From the NCBI RefSeq assembly GCF_043641665.1, contig NC_092181.1, positions 17,149,463 through 17,213,462 of the forward strand: a stretch of 64,000 nt of DNA, written 5' to 3'. Positions 49,051 through 60,020 of the stretch are shown piece after piece (position 1 is the stretch's first letter; each line of letters opens with the position of its first letter). The notes beneath the pieces are model-generated. The model searched no databases. It saw nothing but the letters and a program-made list of their open reading frames with translations, and had not been told where the DNA came from. This DNA is from Enoplosus armatus. Taxonomy: Eukaryota; Chordata; Actinopteri; Centrarchiformes; Enoplosidae. A program made the translations under genes and the position numbers.

Positions 49051-51006
49051 ATCAACATATCAAAGAAATATTTTTAATGAACGTATATGCAAAAATCACC
49101 AAATGTTCATGCTAACGCTGCAAAACACTGCCTGACAACGTATTTTATGAGTTATCCCCACAATATTGCCAGGAAAGGATACAAAGGTCAATCCTGATTT
49201 GAGACTAGACGCGCTTACTTTTTCAACACGTAACCCAAACCACAATCTTACTTTACAGTAATGTTGAAAGAATCTGATGGGCTTTTGTGGGCATCAACTT
49301 TGTCCTCTGCAGGACCGACTCACTAACCCCACAAACCACAAAGCTACTGTGATTCTGACCTATCAACAGACACAGGATCAAGAATCTATACATCAAGAAT
49401 CTAACAGCACATGCATGAGTGAGACCATAGCACGAACAGAAGAAATGTGGCCTGAATTGGAGACCTTCAATTCCCACAGCATCTAACAGTAATCATTAGC
49501 TCAACAGAGCGACTGACAGCTCATCCCCAACCGGTGGCAGTTCTCTGATACATCATTTCTGCTGCTGCTTGTTTGTTTACTTACTCATGCAGAGGCCTGA
49601 CATTCTGATAAGAAGCTGACAAAGAGCCCTCAGGGGAAGATGAAAAATAAAAATGGCGTCAGATATTTAGACTTTATCGCCAGTGTCTTCGGTGTAAAGG
49701 GCTGTAAAGTGCAGGAGGGGAAGGAGGGCACTGGTCATGGAGGAATATATGAAACAGGAAGACAGACACAGAGAGGGAGAGGAGAGGGTAAAGCATTTTC
49801 ATAGTCTTTACAGTGAGATTAATGGTTAGGCTAAGGAATTTCGGCTTGGAGTCGCGGGGACATGGTGAAAAAGCAGACGTCTGTTAAATCCAGCAGGATC
49901 CTGACAGTGTTAAGGAGCATTGGGAGGGTGAGCTCAACTTGTTTTGCTGTCTTGCTGTTGTGTCTAGTTGTTCTACCTTGTGTGGGCAGTGCAAGTAAAT
50001 CTATATCTCTTAAGACTTCTGTTGCTTGGGCAAAAGAGCTGAGAGTCACAGTCCAAACTAAATTTCCCTTCGGACTTTGCTAACAAGCTACACTAAAAGG
50101 GCAGTGCGGCTGGTGCTCTGTGGTTATCTGTGGCAAATGTCTTTTAATCTAATGCAAGCATGCGAGTGAGCTGCTGCCTAAGAAATTAAAACATGAGGCT
50201 GGTATTCGATGTGCTTCTCATTCAACAAATCCCATGAAATAATCTATTTATACCTATTTTATAAATGTATTGTTGGTTTTGGACATTTCATGGGTGTTGA
50301 CAGAAAAATATAAAATAATGCCTGATTTATCCTTTCATTTTAGACAAAACACAGTAGTATGTAATCTTGTTCTTGCATGGATAGATAAACATGACAATGC
50401 AAAATCACAGTAGACGGCAGAAAATGGATAATTTTCAGAAGAAACTAACTGTACCGGGTTCTTAAATTCGAAGAGTGAGAATACCTCACTAGGTCTGTCT
50501 TTTATATGAAAGGAAACAAAATAGGGGTCATGTACAAATGCAGCAGGTCTTATTTTTCTCTTGTTTGTAAAACAGAGCTCCACCTGTTTTCAGCTTTCTC
50601 TCTGTACAGTAAACAGTGTCTCTCCCAAGCTATCCAAGAACAGACGACAGACATTCACAGTCCTTTACCAGTGTGCTACTCGGACGGGCGAGTGAACTAG
50701 TGGACAGATCCAATCTCATTATGTTGTGACTGACAAACAACTCCTGTCAAAATGTTAGTGCCTCCTGTGGCAGAGATAGAAGCTGGATATGTCACACAGG
50801 CATACAGGTTAAACTGTAGTCTGATATGGCCTCACCATCTAACACAGGGCTTAGACATTAATCTCTTTTATGACAGTCCCCCTGCCTCCTCCATAGCACT
50901 GGTCCAGGTTTATTGTGAGGGACGTGGCAGAAAGCTATGACAAAGGAAATTCTATCTAACACAATATGTTTGCAATATATCACGTCATACTATTTTTTAT
51001 TGTCAT
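49051..51006. other. Unassigned noncoding DNA with a short GGTTAGGG-type fragment
   Basis: At 49229-49248 'cgtaacccaaaccacaatct' matches the reverse strand of the repeat at 2795. Apart from that I see no repeat family or exon. A purine-rich tract lies at 49708-49792. Opposite-strand open frames at 49831-50083 shadow each other. Confidence 0.55.
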
Positions 51007-51540
51007 CAGTGTTGGGACTAACGTGCTACAGTAACTCTTTTGACAGTAACTAGTACACTAATGCATTATTTTTTAAATGAATTAACTAAATTACCATCAC
51101 TGAAAGGCTTGTTACTTCGCTATTTTTTTATGAAGCTAACAGTTACTAATTCATTTTGGCAGCTTCCTGTTCATGCAACATGCCTGCAGGAGGCTAGCTG
51201 CTGGACCCGTGCACAGCCGAAGTCATTCAAGCCTCTCCACCCAAGCAACCAAGGCTGGATTTTAATCGCTCGGCTCAGACTCCTGTGACCCAGGGACAAT
51301 TTAACAAATGAGTAGCTCTGTATGTTGTAGAAAATATGCAGCGTCTCTCTACTGTCAGGTCACCTGCTGTCAGGCAGCTGGATAGCAAGGCGGCCGGCAA
51401 ATGTCTGTCACAGTCAAGTTGATCAACAGTATTTATATTACTACATTTACATTTAAAAAGTAACTAAAAAGTTACTATAACAGTAATGCCTTACCTTTTG
51501 GTGTAATCAGTAAAGTAATTTAGCACACAAGGAGGGACCT
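51007..51540. mobile_element. hAT-like non-autonomous relic ('cagtgttggg' end)
   Basis: The left end 'cagtgttgggactaacgtgc' at 51007 is followed by 'tacagtaactc' and 'actaatgcattattttttaa'. Near the right side 'aagtaactaaaaagttacta' and 'taacagtaatgccttacc' recur, as in teleost hAT-type elements that begin CAGTGTTGGG and are rich in GTAACGCGTTAC words. The right terminus is not clear and no transposase frame is present. Confidence 0.5.
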
Positions 51541-51799
51541 TGTTTTTCAATAACATTCAACCCAGTATCGCCAAGCATTACGCTCACACAGGACGATTTT
51601 GCCAACATTCAGAGCTAATGACAAATAAATCAACCTTAAATCTAATGTAAGAAATAGTGTGGAAGTATGCAGTGAGGCAGGGTGTGGTGTTCGGGGTACT
51701 GGATGGGCGTAGAGTGTGTCTGACTTTCACGCAGGAGACCAGAGTTAATATCACAGAGCTTCAATTAATGTTCACTTTTTTTATATATATATATAACAA
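51541..51799. other. Unassigned noncoding DNA
   Basis: Contains a short (TA)n run at 51781-51794. Nothing else recognised. Confidence 0.5.
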
Positions 51800-51900
51800 C
51801 AATCTTTCCCTGATCTTAACCAATTATTTTAGTAGCCTAACCCTTACCCATACTTTAACTACTGTTTGTCATAGACACAATCTTTCTACAACCTTAGCAA
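51800..51900 (-). repeat. GGTTAGGG-type repeat, reverse orientation
   Basis: 'aatctttccctgatcttaac' then 'caattattttagtagcctaa' and 'cccttaccc' is the reverse complement of the repeat seen at 2795. A second weaker 'caatctttctacaacctta' follows at 51878. The 111-codon open frame across it (51657-51992) is incidental. Confidence 0.5.
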
Positions 51901-53443
51901 AGTTTCCACCTGGAAATGGGTTAGCTAGCAGAGGTGGTGAGCCACCTGATCCTGATGCATCTAATCTCATTATCATTGTAGTTACTAGATGACAGTTTAA
52001 GCAATTGCCACACGCATTAACTACATGGCCTTTGCTGTGAGATGCTCATTTTTCCTGAAGATTAACAAGCATGATTATATTTCAGGCGAGTCAATACAAT
52101 ACAATAAATTACTTCTGGAAACCCTGCTCAACCATGTTATTGTAATATAGAAGGAACGTTTTTACATACATAAACTAAACAAAAGGGTTGACCATGAGTT
52201 CCATCTTTTTTTCTCACACAGTGTTTACTGCATGGTCATGTGATTGGATTTCATTAATGTATACAAGTCTTCCTATACTTTTGTTTACCTCCTTCACAAC
52301 CAGTGCATTAGTGGAAGAAAGCAGAATGAGACAGGCAGAGTAGGTACTGTTTAGTGTGTACAATAAAGCTCTTGTTGTGCTAAATGGGCCACAGGGATAT
52401 TTCACTTGGTGAGCTGCTTGGCAGGTTGTATAAGTACTGGATGGATGGATGCCACACTCTCGCTCTGTTAAAATATAATATGTATTTGACAATGTGCCAT
52501 GCTTTAGTATCTCTAGACTATTTTTGTGGTTGCACCTCTGCTCCTGTAGTTGGAGCCCGGTTTTCTTTTGGCAGGTGTCATCAAAAAAGATTTGTTGAAA
52601 AATAATGTGGAACTACTTCCTTTTAAAGCCTGTATGTAAGAGGTTAAAGCAGACAAGGCATTTTGGAGAGAGGGAGTGTACCCATACTCAGTAAGACGTA
52701 GTTTATAAAAAGGGAGTGAGACTGGCAGTTGTGAGAATCAATCTAGCAGGGACCTCGGTTAAAGAAGATTTGTGATCACTCCTCGGTAAGTGTTTAGCAA
52801 AGGTGCTTGCCAATAGCTTGGAGAGATAACACTGCCAAATTCTTATTCATAGAGATGTGTAAGGATTTATATGACAGATGTATTTCACTTCAGATTAGCT
52901 GGATTGGTGGAAGAGAACGTTAGCACGCCTCTATATCAAGGCTAAAGCCCCATTTGCCAGTGGGACATTGTTGTTGTCGTGCCATTGGGTAGTGAGGGAA
53001 CAAAAAACAAATAGGTACTTCGCAAGCGTTTTATTCGCTAGTTTGCCTTTTTTTATGGATAAATAAGAGCATAAATAAAAGTTATATATCTAAGGACCGT
53101 TCCCAAAGCATTTAAGAACAGTGAAGGAGAGGCATATCTGCCTTTTAAAATCTTGGCAAATGAAACGGGTAGAACTACGACACTGGAGTCAGCATTGAAT
53201 TCAGTCAATGCCTAAAAGCGCTACTGACTGAAATCCAGATAGAGACGAAAATAAACCTCAGGAAATGTTCATGACAAAAAAAAAATGCCACACTGGAAAT
53301 TCTTAACAACTCTGACTTCAAGTCATTTTCGGAAGATCATGGGCAATTATGAAAATAAATAAAGAGAGGACTAGTGGGGCGTATTTCCCAGACTAATTGC
53401 TGAGATACAGTTTAAAGAATGGAAAATAGATACCTGTGTCTAA
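51901..53443. other. Unassigned noncoding DNA, no gene seen
   Basis: No gene or repeat family recognised. Open frames reach 92 codons (52214-52492, minus) without recognisable content. Confidence 0.6.
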
Positions 53444-53685
53444 TGCCGCAAACAATTAGTCTATTAATCGATTAGTCGAGCAACAAAAAGAGCCATTTAT
53501 CAATCATAAAATACAAAATGGTCTTTGCTCCTTTTCATACCATTGTAAAATTATTGTCTTCGTGGACTGTGGCAAATAATGATAGGCATTTGTCACTATT
53601 TTCTAGACCATGCAATTAATCAATAAATTGAAAGAATTATCAACAAACTAATCAATCATGAAAATAATCGTTAGTTGCAGCCCTA
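53444..53685 (+). mobile_element. AGGGCTGCAAC-type element, both ends present
   Basis: The best-bounded copy in the window. It runs from 'gccgcaaacaattagtctat' and 'taatcgattagtcgag', through 'ggcatttgtcactattttct' and 'agaccatgcaattaatcaat', to the right end 'aaaataatcgttagttgcag' + ccct at 53681-53684. The two ends are roughly inverted (gcaac...attagtc against aatcgttagttgc). At about 240 bp it is an internally shortened MITE-like copy without a coding frame. Confidence 0.7.
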
Positions 53686-54399
53686 CCTATGGCTACATAA
53701 TTGACCTACAAATTGGGTCATTACTAAAATACTATGCCTACACAAGGGTATTACTGTCTGACAGTAAATTAAGCAGCTTTTACCACGTAGCAACCAAATA
53801 AATCTTTGATGTGAAATCGTAGCAACGTGTGTGCCCACTGATCTCACAAACTGTGCTCGCGCTTATGTTTCCTGAGACAAACAGAAGCTCTTTGAACACG
53901 ACGATTCAGGAAGCGCGTGTGCCTTGGTGTGTGTGTCTGTTCCAAATATCAAGAAGTGCCCTCAGGTTAATATGGAGATGAGATCAAAGCTGACCGAGAG
54001 CCATTCACACGCAGAAGCCACAGAGAATGGCTCTCCTTCAGCACCTGTCCCGAGGCTGGAGCTCAGCTGACATTTAAAAAGAAGGACCTGGATCGCTGTT
54101 TCCTCTCTCTTTTCGTAGCTCTGCAGGAACTCCACTTGACAGACACAACTCTCAGACTAGCTCTCACTTAGTTTCATGTCGGAGCACTTTACATTTTTTG
54201 CTTCTTTGTCACACTGCTCACATGCTTCTGCAGACCGGGATGATATCGCCATGTGCTTGCTTTATGTGAAGTGAGTGGTTGCTAAAACATGTATGCATAC
54301 AGACAGCCTGTTAATGAGTCGCTTTAAGACGTTGTATGTACACATGTCGGCTTCGGGTCAAGCTCAATGACATTTCAGACGTTTGCGAAAAACACCCAC
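53686..54399. other. Unassigned DNA, somewhat GC-richer to the right
   Basis: From about 53820 the sequence gains GC and loses AT runs. A 'catttaaaaag' TATA-like word at about 54070 precedes GC-balanced DNA, so a promoter is conceivable, but no transcript start or exon can be shown. Confidence 0.4.
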
Positions 54400-54860
54400 C
54401 AGCTTCATTTGAGTCGAGAGAGGAATGTGGAAAAGGAGGAGGAGGAGGGTCGAGATGACTTCAGCCTTCCCCTGCCCCTATTCAGAGCTGAGAACCATCG
54501 CGGTGAACGGAAGAGGGCTGAGGAGAAGGAGCCATGTGGGAGTACAGAAGTGGAGAGGCAAAGGAGCAGGAGGTGGGGAGGGTGTCGGTGGGGCTGGTGT
54601 GAGGATGAAAATTGATTTATTGCGGCGCTGATGAGGAGCGGCATGCCAGGAGACAGTGGGTGCTCTCCAAGCCCTTGCTGCGGCAACATAAAACGAAACA
54701 GGGGCCCTCCCTCCTGTTATAATTGCTGCAGAGATCTCAGCAAAGGCTCGAGGTCTCCGTGTAGAAATTTATGCAACCCTGACTGTTGGTACCCTGCCTG
54801 TTATTTCCAATCTCCATGCCTAGATGCCGCAAGTAGAGATAGAGGACACGCTTTTTGCTC
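54400..54860. other. GC-richer block, candidate conserved or regulatory element
   Basis: The only extended GC-richer patch. It has a GGA-rich part (54434-54452) and 'ttgatttattgcggcgctga' followed by tgaggagcggcatgcc at about 54612. Beyond it the block is repeat-free to about 54850. All six frames stay open for 60-100 codons, as GC-rich DNA does by chance. The plus frame at 54631-54945 is Cys-rich but matches no family I know. Regulatory or first-exon DNA are both possible. Confidence 0.3.
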
Positions 54861-55743
54861 TGCACTATTGGCAGCTTTAGCTTATAGTGTAAACATTAAC
54901 CCCACATACACAAACACAAACACACAGATCAAAGACGCACTGTAAACATAAACACACATTTATATAGGATACACATCAATTGGTTTATTTTATTTGCCAC
55001 CCTTGAGCAAAAAACGCTCAAAACATCCAAAAAGAAAAGTAAACATCCCTGATGTGGTCAACAACCTTATCAGCAAAAAGAAGGTTTGATTTTTTTAAAC
55101 TCAAGCGAAGTGAAAACTTACAGCAAGTGGACAACAATCATAGACATTTGCATTCAAATCATTCGCCAAACTATGACTCAGAGTTTCACTAACATGTTTG
55201 TTGTGGGAATAAGGCCGAGCTCTGGCAGCTTTTGTTTAAGGGCAGACATATCGTTCGAAAAGGGAAAAAAGGCATAACATGTCGTTCTGACCTTTTCACT
55301 GAACCGTATAGCACTCTCACTGCGTGGCACTTAATCAGGAACAAGGGAAATATTTCACTGTTTTAAAGATATATGTAAGCATTCATCTGTGGCTCAGTGC
55401 TATGAGACACGACGCTCAACTTGAACTTAAATGTGTAGGAGAGGTCATGCTTGGTAAATATGCCTGCTAAACACACAAATAACACAAAATGATCCAGCAG
55501 TGCGTGACTATTGGAGACTGTCTCTTCTGCACATGCTTAAGTACCATATAAACAATCCACAGTTTTACAGTGGGCATTTTTATGGGGCCTGAAGCTTTGA
55601 CAACAGAGGAATTTACTTGAGCACCCCCGAAGAGCTTTGGAGCATGCTGCAGTGGTTTAAGGCAGACACAGCATGAGGGCGGGGGATGCGGTGAGGGGAG
55701 TTAGCCAATACTGCTGACAAAGGTGGTGGTAAGCTTGTTTGTC
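54861..55743. other. Unassigned noncoding DNA
   Basis: A CA-rich patch at 54900-54925. No gene or repeat family recognised. Confidence 0.6.
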
Positions 55744-55776
55744 TGTGTGTGTGTGTGTGTGTGTGAGTGTGTGTGA
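55744..55776 (+). repeat. (TG)n microsatellite with one interruption
   Basis: (TG) run broken once by 'gagtg', read directly. The minus-strand open frames with Thr-His repeats arise from it. Confidence 0.93.
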
Positions 55777-56170
55777 TCTGCCTACACATGTGGACGTGTA
55801 ACTGGAACTGACTAACACAGGCTGTGAATTCAGCAGTGTGAGAGGCTGTTTTTCTTCCCTCACATTCAAATGCCACTTCCTGTAATCACGGGTAATCTTC
55901 CATCAAAATGTCTCAAACAAATCAAAGCAAACCCAGCAATAACCTACGTTGATGCTATCACCCCGCCATCACTAATGCAACCTTGAATGACAACCACAAA
56001 TGGCATACAGTGATGAGAGGCAAAGAAAGGAAGCTGACTAATGCAGCTGCACACAAAGTGCATCAGTACACGCTCATTTAAGAGAGGTCAGCGGAGCGTC
56101 AGATGTGCCAGGGTAGATGGCACATTGGGAGCATCTCCAGCACTGCACTCCAAATATTCAACACAGTTAT
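55777..56170. other. Unassigned noncoding DNA
   Basis: Nothing recognised between the microsatellite and the next transposon copy. Confidence 0.5.
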
Positions 56171-56725
56171 CTAGAACTCAAATTATTAGTTGATTCATTG
56201 GTCATTGGTCATTCAACAGAAAAATAATCAGAGGCTATTTCTGATAATCCTTTAAACAGTAACCTGTGGAGCTATGGTGCAGCGTCTGTTTCGTTTGTAT
56301 ATTGTGCAAGAGGATGCTCGCGATATACACTCCTATCATGGCGCATGGCGGCGGTGACGCACTAAGATACGTAGCAATGCTCCAACTACTGTGACGTAGA
56401 AGAAGACTACTAGAAAGTAGACATGGATGTTAACAATGACGGTTTCAAATTATTTAAAAACTCTTTGCAAAGCTTTGCAAATTCTTGTTAGCCCTCAACA
56501 CAAGAAAACTCCACAGAGCAACAAAATTTCATTTGTCTTATATGACAGTAAACTGAATATCAATATATGGTCAGACAAGACAAGTCATTTCAATACATCA
56601 CTTTGCGCTTTGGGAAATTGTGACGGTAATTTTTCACTGTTTTCTGACATTTTATAGATGAAACAATAAATTGATTCACTGAGGAAATGATTGTACAATA
56701 AATATAATCGTTACTTGCAGTTCTC
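56171..56725 (+). mobile_element. AGGGCTGCAAC-type element, enlarged by foreign sequence
   Basis: The left part starts 'ctagaactcaaattattagt' and runs to 'acagaaaaataatcagaggc' (56216-56235). The right part has 'tatgacagtaaactgaatat', 'tttgggaaattgtgacggta', 'cattttatagatgaaac' and the end 'aatcgttacttgcagttctc' (56707-56726). Between about 56265 and 56500 lies GC-richer sequence ('catggcgcatggcggcggtg') that I do not see in the other copies, so a second insertion probably split this one. Confidence 0.6.
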
Positions 56726-57230
56726 ACCTCCCTATCTCATACTTGAGTTTGTCTTTTGAGCCTGTTCACAGCTGATTTCACCATTTAGGGGAAACACACA
56801 TTAGAGGGTATCTAAAAAAAGAGCATGGATCTGTGGAGCAAAACAAGTGGAGTGGAAGTCAGACTTCAGCAAGGGTGGCTAACATAACATGCATTATGAT
56901 AACTCGCACCAACCCCTGCTCTAAATAATTGATGATGCTTTTCCTGCTCATCGGCCAACTTCTAAAACTCAATTCCCACCAAGATGAAGGAAACAAAAGA
57001 AAAATGAAGGAGATGGGTGGGGAGAAGGTGTATTAAAAGAAAAGGAACAGAGGCTGCACGGCTTTCTGCTGCAGAGTAATTCAAGAGCTGCCTGTGATGG
57101 CAGAGACTCAGAGGAACAGCAAACCCAGGAGGCCTGCAGCAGCGCACAGTGATAGGAATGTAAAATGAGATGAAGAGCTACCTCAATGAGATCTTATCAA
57201 AAGCAAACACAAGCTTTCAGGGAGGGTGGT
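56726..57230. other. Unassigned noncoding DNA
   Basis: Nothing recognised. A purine-rich patch lies at 56985-57050. Confidence 0.55.
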
Positions 57231-57242
57231 GGGGGGGGGGGG
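57231..57242 (+). repeat. G12 homopolymer run
   Basis: Twelve consecutive G preceded by ggagggtggt. It could form a G-quadruplex and is prone to length error. Confidence 0.95.
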
Positions 57243-57249
57243 TTGCAAG

Positions 57250-57660
57250 TTCCATCAGGGCTGGTTTAACCTCCTCTTAACCTCTGTTGACAAAAGCCAC
57301 AAAACAGATGAGACACACGAAATTTGTAAGGTTGCTACAAGTCCAGCAGCAAGCAATCTAACACAGCTACTCAGGTAGGCGAAAGTCATTTTGGTTAAAG
57401 CAGGCAAAGCAGGGGTGTCTGAGGCGCCGGCTGGTAATTAACCTCAAAGCTGCGGCGAAAAGAGGACAAAAATCCTGCCAGGCTTTAATCTGCTTGTCTG
57501 TGGTCGGTAAATAAGAAGCCCTGGGTAGACTGCTTTATTGAAACACTCTCACAGGTTGGCCTGCCAGGTAGCCGGGCATTAATATTGGCTCCGGCGAGAA
57601 GCTGTCAGGATTTATTAGTCAGTATCACTGGTACTCAGCCAGCAGGTGTCAGCTCTGGCA
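57250..57660. other. Candidate conserved noncoding element
   Basis: About 400 bp of repeat-free, GC-balanced sequence with homeodomain-like cores ('gctggtaattaacctc', 'gggcattaatattgg', 'ggatttattagtcag') and no sizeable open frame. Of the candidate blocks this one looks most like known developmental-gene enhancers. That is an inference from texture. Confidence 0.33.
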
Positions 57661-57667
57661 GAGAAGG

Positions 57668-57735
57668 AGAGAGCGAGATAGATTCATAGATAGATAGAGA
57701 GAGAGACAGAGAGAGAGACAGAGAGAGAGAGATAT
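57668..57735 (+). repeat. Compound GATA/GAGA microsatellite
   Basis: Mixed 'gatagattcatagatagata' and then 'gagagagagacagagagaga' arrays, read directly. Confidence 0.93.
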
Positions 57736-58664
57736 GACAGACTGGAAAACAGAAAACTGGCTCCTCTTTTCTTGGTGGTCGACAACAAGCCTATGATACT
57801 GCACAGGTACAAAAGTGTACACACTGTATTAGGCTAATACACATTACATTTTAATCAGTCAACTCTATATTGTATTATTGCTCCTCTCTTAGTTAGACAC
57901 TCCGTAATGATGAAAAGACAGGACGAGCAAATACGAAGACCTCAGATGCTTATGTTACGAGACATTCATTTCCTGATTGCTGAAAGATGCTGAGAAGCTC
58001 CCTATCTAGGCTATCAGAGAGTTTATGGAAACTGTGAGCGAGAGAGCACCCGTGTACACACATGTATGCATGCAAGCGTATCTACAAACACCTGCACACA
58101 CCAAGAGCAATATTCACTCTGGGTCCAACATATGGTCTGTTCTCCTCTTTGATCTGTGTTTTGGCCTTCAAAAGTTAACTTAATTGTTTACCGTTTTGCT
58201 CCTCTCTGGACTACCTTACCATCGGCAACCACTCCAGAAGGGGGGAATTTTCCTCTGTTGCTAAGCAACAGGCACAGCCTAACTACCCTGCCAAGGAATG
58301 CACAGCCGCGCAGTTAATGAGGATACAAAAGACTCAACTTCAAATGTCTGACGTCGTTATAGACAAAAATCAGTGCTTGTGATTCGGGTTGGATTGAGGA
58401 TGCTTGTAATTCTAAATGAGATATTGCTGGACGACCCGACTCATTCTCTGTATTACATAGCGTATAGACTTCTCTGTGTGTCTTTTAGATTAATGTCTCC
58501 ATCTAGTGACAAGTCCCTGAGGCCAAGTACAGACACACTGTGTGTGTAGGAGAGATAACAGCCAGAAGCATCAGGTTTCAGATGAAACAGGCTGTACTGT
58601 AGTCGTGATAAAGCACAGTGACATACAGTAGTTACATATTGGAACTGAAATACTACAAGTTTAA
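57736..58664. other. Unassigned noncoding DNA, no gene seen
   Basis: No gene or repeat family recognised. A CCATCTAGTGA word at 58499-58509 recalls a CTCF core but is weak. Confidence 0.55.
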
Positions 58665-58730
58665 AGGACTGCAACTAACATTTTTTTCATTATCAATTAA
58701 TCTAGTGACTTGTTTTTCAAGTCATTGATT
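58665..58730 (-). mobile_element. AGGGCTGCAAC-type element, end fragment in reverse
   Basis: 'aggactgcaactaacattt' followed by 'tcattatcaattaatc' is the reverse complement of the right end seen at 53660-53684. It ends before the plus-oriented copy that begins at 58733. Confidence 0.55.
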
Positions 58731-58732
58731 CA

Positions 58733-59018
58733 AAGCTGAAACAGATCGTTGGTTCATTGGTTAGTCAATCTACTGAAAAATAATGGGATGCCATTTTGAT
58801 AGCTGATTAATCGTATAGGTAATTTATTTAAACAGAAATGCGAAAGGTTCTCCAATTTGTCAAATGTGAATAGACTGAATATCATTTGGTAAGAGTATTG
58901 CGCAAAAATCAGCTTTGGGAAATTGTAATGGGACATTTTATAGACTAAACAATGACTCGATTAATCAAGAAAATAATCAGCAGATTTCAATAATGAAAGT
59001 AAATGTTAGTTGTAGCCT
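58733..59018 (+). mobile_element. AGGGCTGCAAC-type element, near full span
   Basis: It starts 'aaagctgaaacagatcgttg', then 'ttagtcaatctactgaaaaa', 'gattaatcgtataggtaatt', 'tcaaatgtgaatagactg', 'ctttgggaaattgtaatgg', 'gacattttatagactaaac', 'atcaagaaaataatcagcag' and the end 'gtaaatgttagttgtagcct'. It has the full order of landmarks, with short internal losses. Confidence 0.68.
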
Positions 59019-59262
59019 ATAAAATGTCAGGAAATGGTGACAAATCGCAAGTCCAAGATGATAGTTCAAAATGTTTATTTTGTCCAACCACTGTAAAACA
59101 CAACGATATTTAATTTACAATATTTTAAAAAAGCAGTAACTCTTCACATTTAAGAAGCTTAAACTGGTGGTCTTGTTTGATAACTGACTTAGATGATTTA
59201 TTGATTATCCAAATTGAAGTCAGTTAATTTTCTGTCTATCAACTTATCAGTTATTCAGCTCA
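59019..59262 (-). mobile_element. AGGGCTGCAAC-type element, reverse copy
   Basis: In reverse: 'ataaaatgtcaggaaatggt', 'gatatttaatttacaat', 'cttcacatttaagaagctta', 'gttaattttctgtctatcaa' and the end 'cttatcagttattcagct' at 59245-59262. It abuts the plus copy at 59018, so the two meet tail to tail. Confidence 0.65.
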
Positions 59263-59499
59263 AATCATTTCTGTTTTAACTGGCACTAAGTTCAAGACAC
59301 AATTATCAAATAAAAAAAACATATAGGGTTTTAAATGGCCCAGATAAAGCAGTTGTCTTCCTAATAAAAGGAGGGGAGGCAGGTGCCAAAGACATTGATT
59401 TATCATTAGAGTTGTTGTTTCTTTCTCTGTGTAATCAACCTGAAACTCATAGGAAAAGACGTGCTTGGTGTTTTTTTGTAGTAACATTATTCCTGAGGC
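59263..59499. other. Unassigned noncoding DNA
   Basis: Nothing recognised. Confidence 0.5.
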
Positions 59500-60020
59500 A
59501 ATGTGCATTGTTACAGCATGAGTTGCACAGTGGATTCTGCAGAGGTCCCCTAGTCTCTAATGAAATTTAAATAGCTGCATGTCCCAGGGCTAATCCCTTT
59601 TTCTGCTTTGTTCTTGGCAGGTGTACTCATTAGGAATCTCATTTCACTTTACATTCATCCAAGAAACAACAGTTGCGTAGAGCCAGGAAGTTTATTTAAC
59701 TCTGCATACTCTGGAGAGTTGACCCCTCTCATATTATCCTCTGACAAGACTTAGGTTCATTGCTCAAGGCGAAGCGGCATGATTAAACACTAATGTATAT
59801 GAGAATGTGTTGACCAAATGTCCTAGCAAACAAATTGTTTTTAAACGCTGCTGTAATTAATTCTTATTCAAGAGAGGAACTTTTCTGAGATGTGCCTAAA
59901 TACAAGCGGAAAGCCTTGAAATCAGCTGTGAGGAAGCAGATTTTTAAACTGCCACAGTGAACAAAAGGTGACTCTTATTGAGACATTTCATAATAGAAAT
60001 GTCCCAGTGTTTTAGCCTAG
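59500..60020. other. Candidate conserved noncoding element
   Basis: About 500 bp without repeats, with words such as 'ctaatgaaatttaaatagct', 'ggcatgattaaacactaatg' and 'gctgtaattaattcttattc'. A splice-acceptor-like 'ctttgttcttggcag' ends at 59621, but the frame starting there hits a stop within 20 codons and I do not recognise a peptide. A regulatory block is the likelier reading. Confidence 0.3.

Noticed and set aside
54631..54945. Cys-rich 104-codon frame as a small secreted peptide or toxin-like gene
   Set aside because: No signal peptide, no regular cysteine spacing, and the same GC-rich DNA is open in other frames too.
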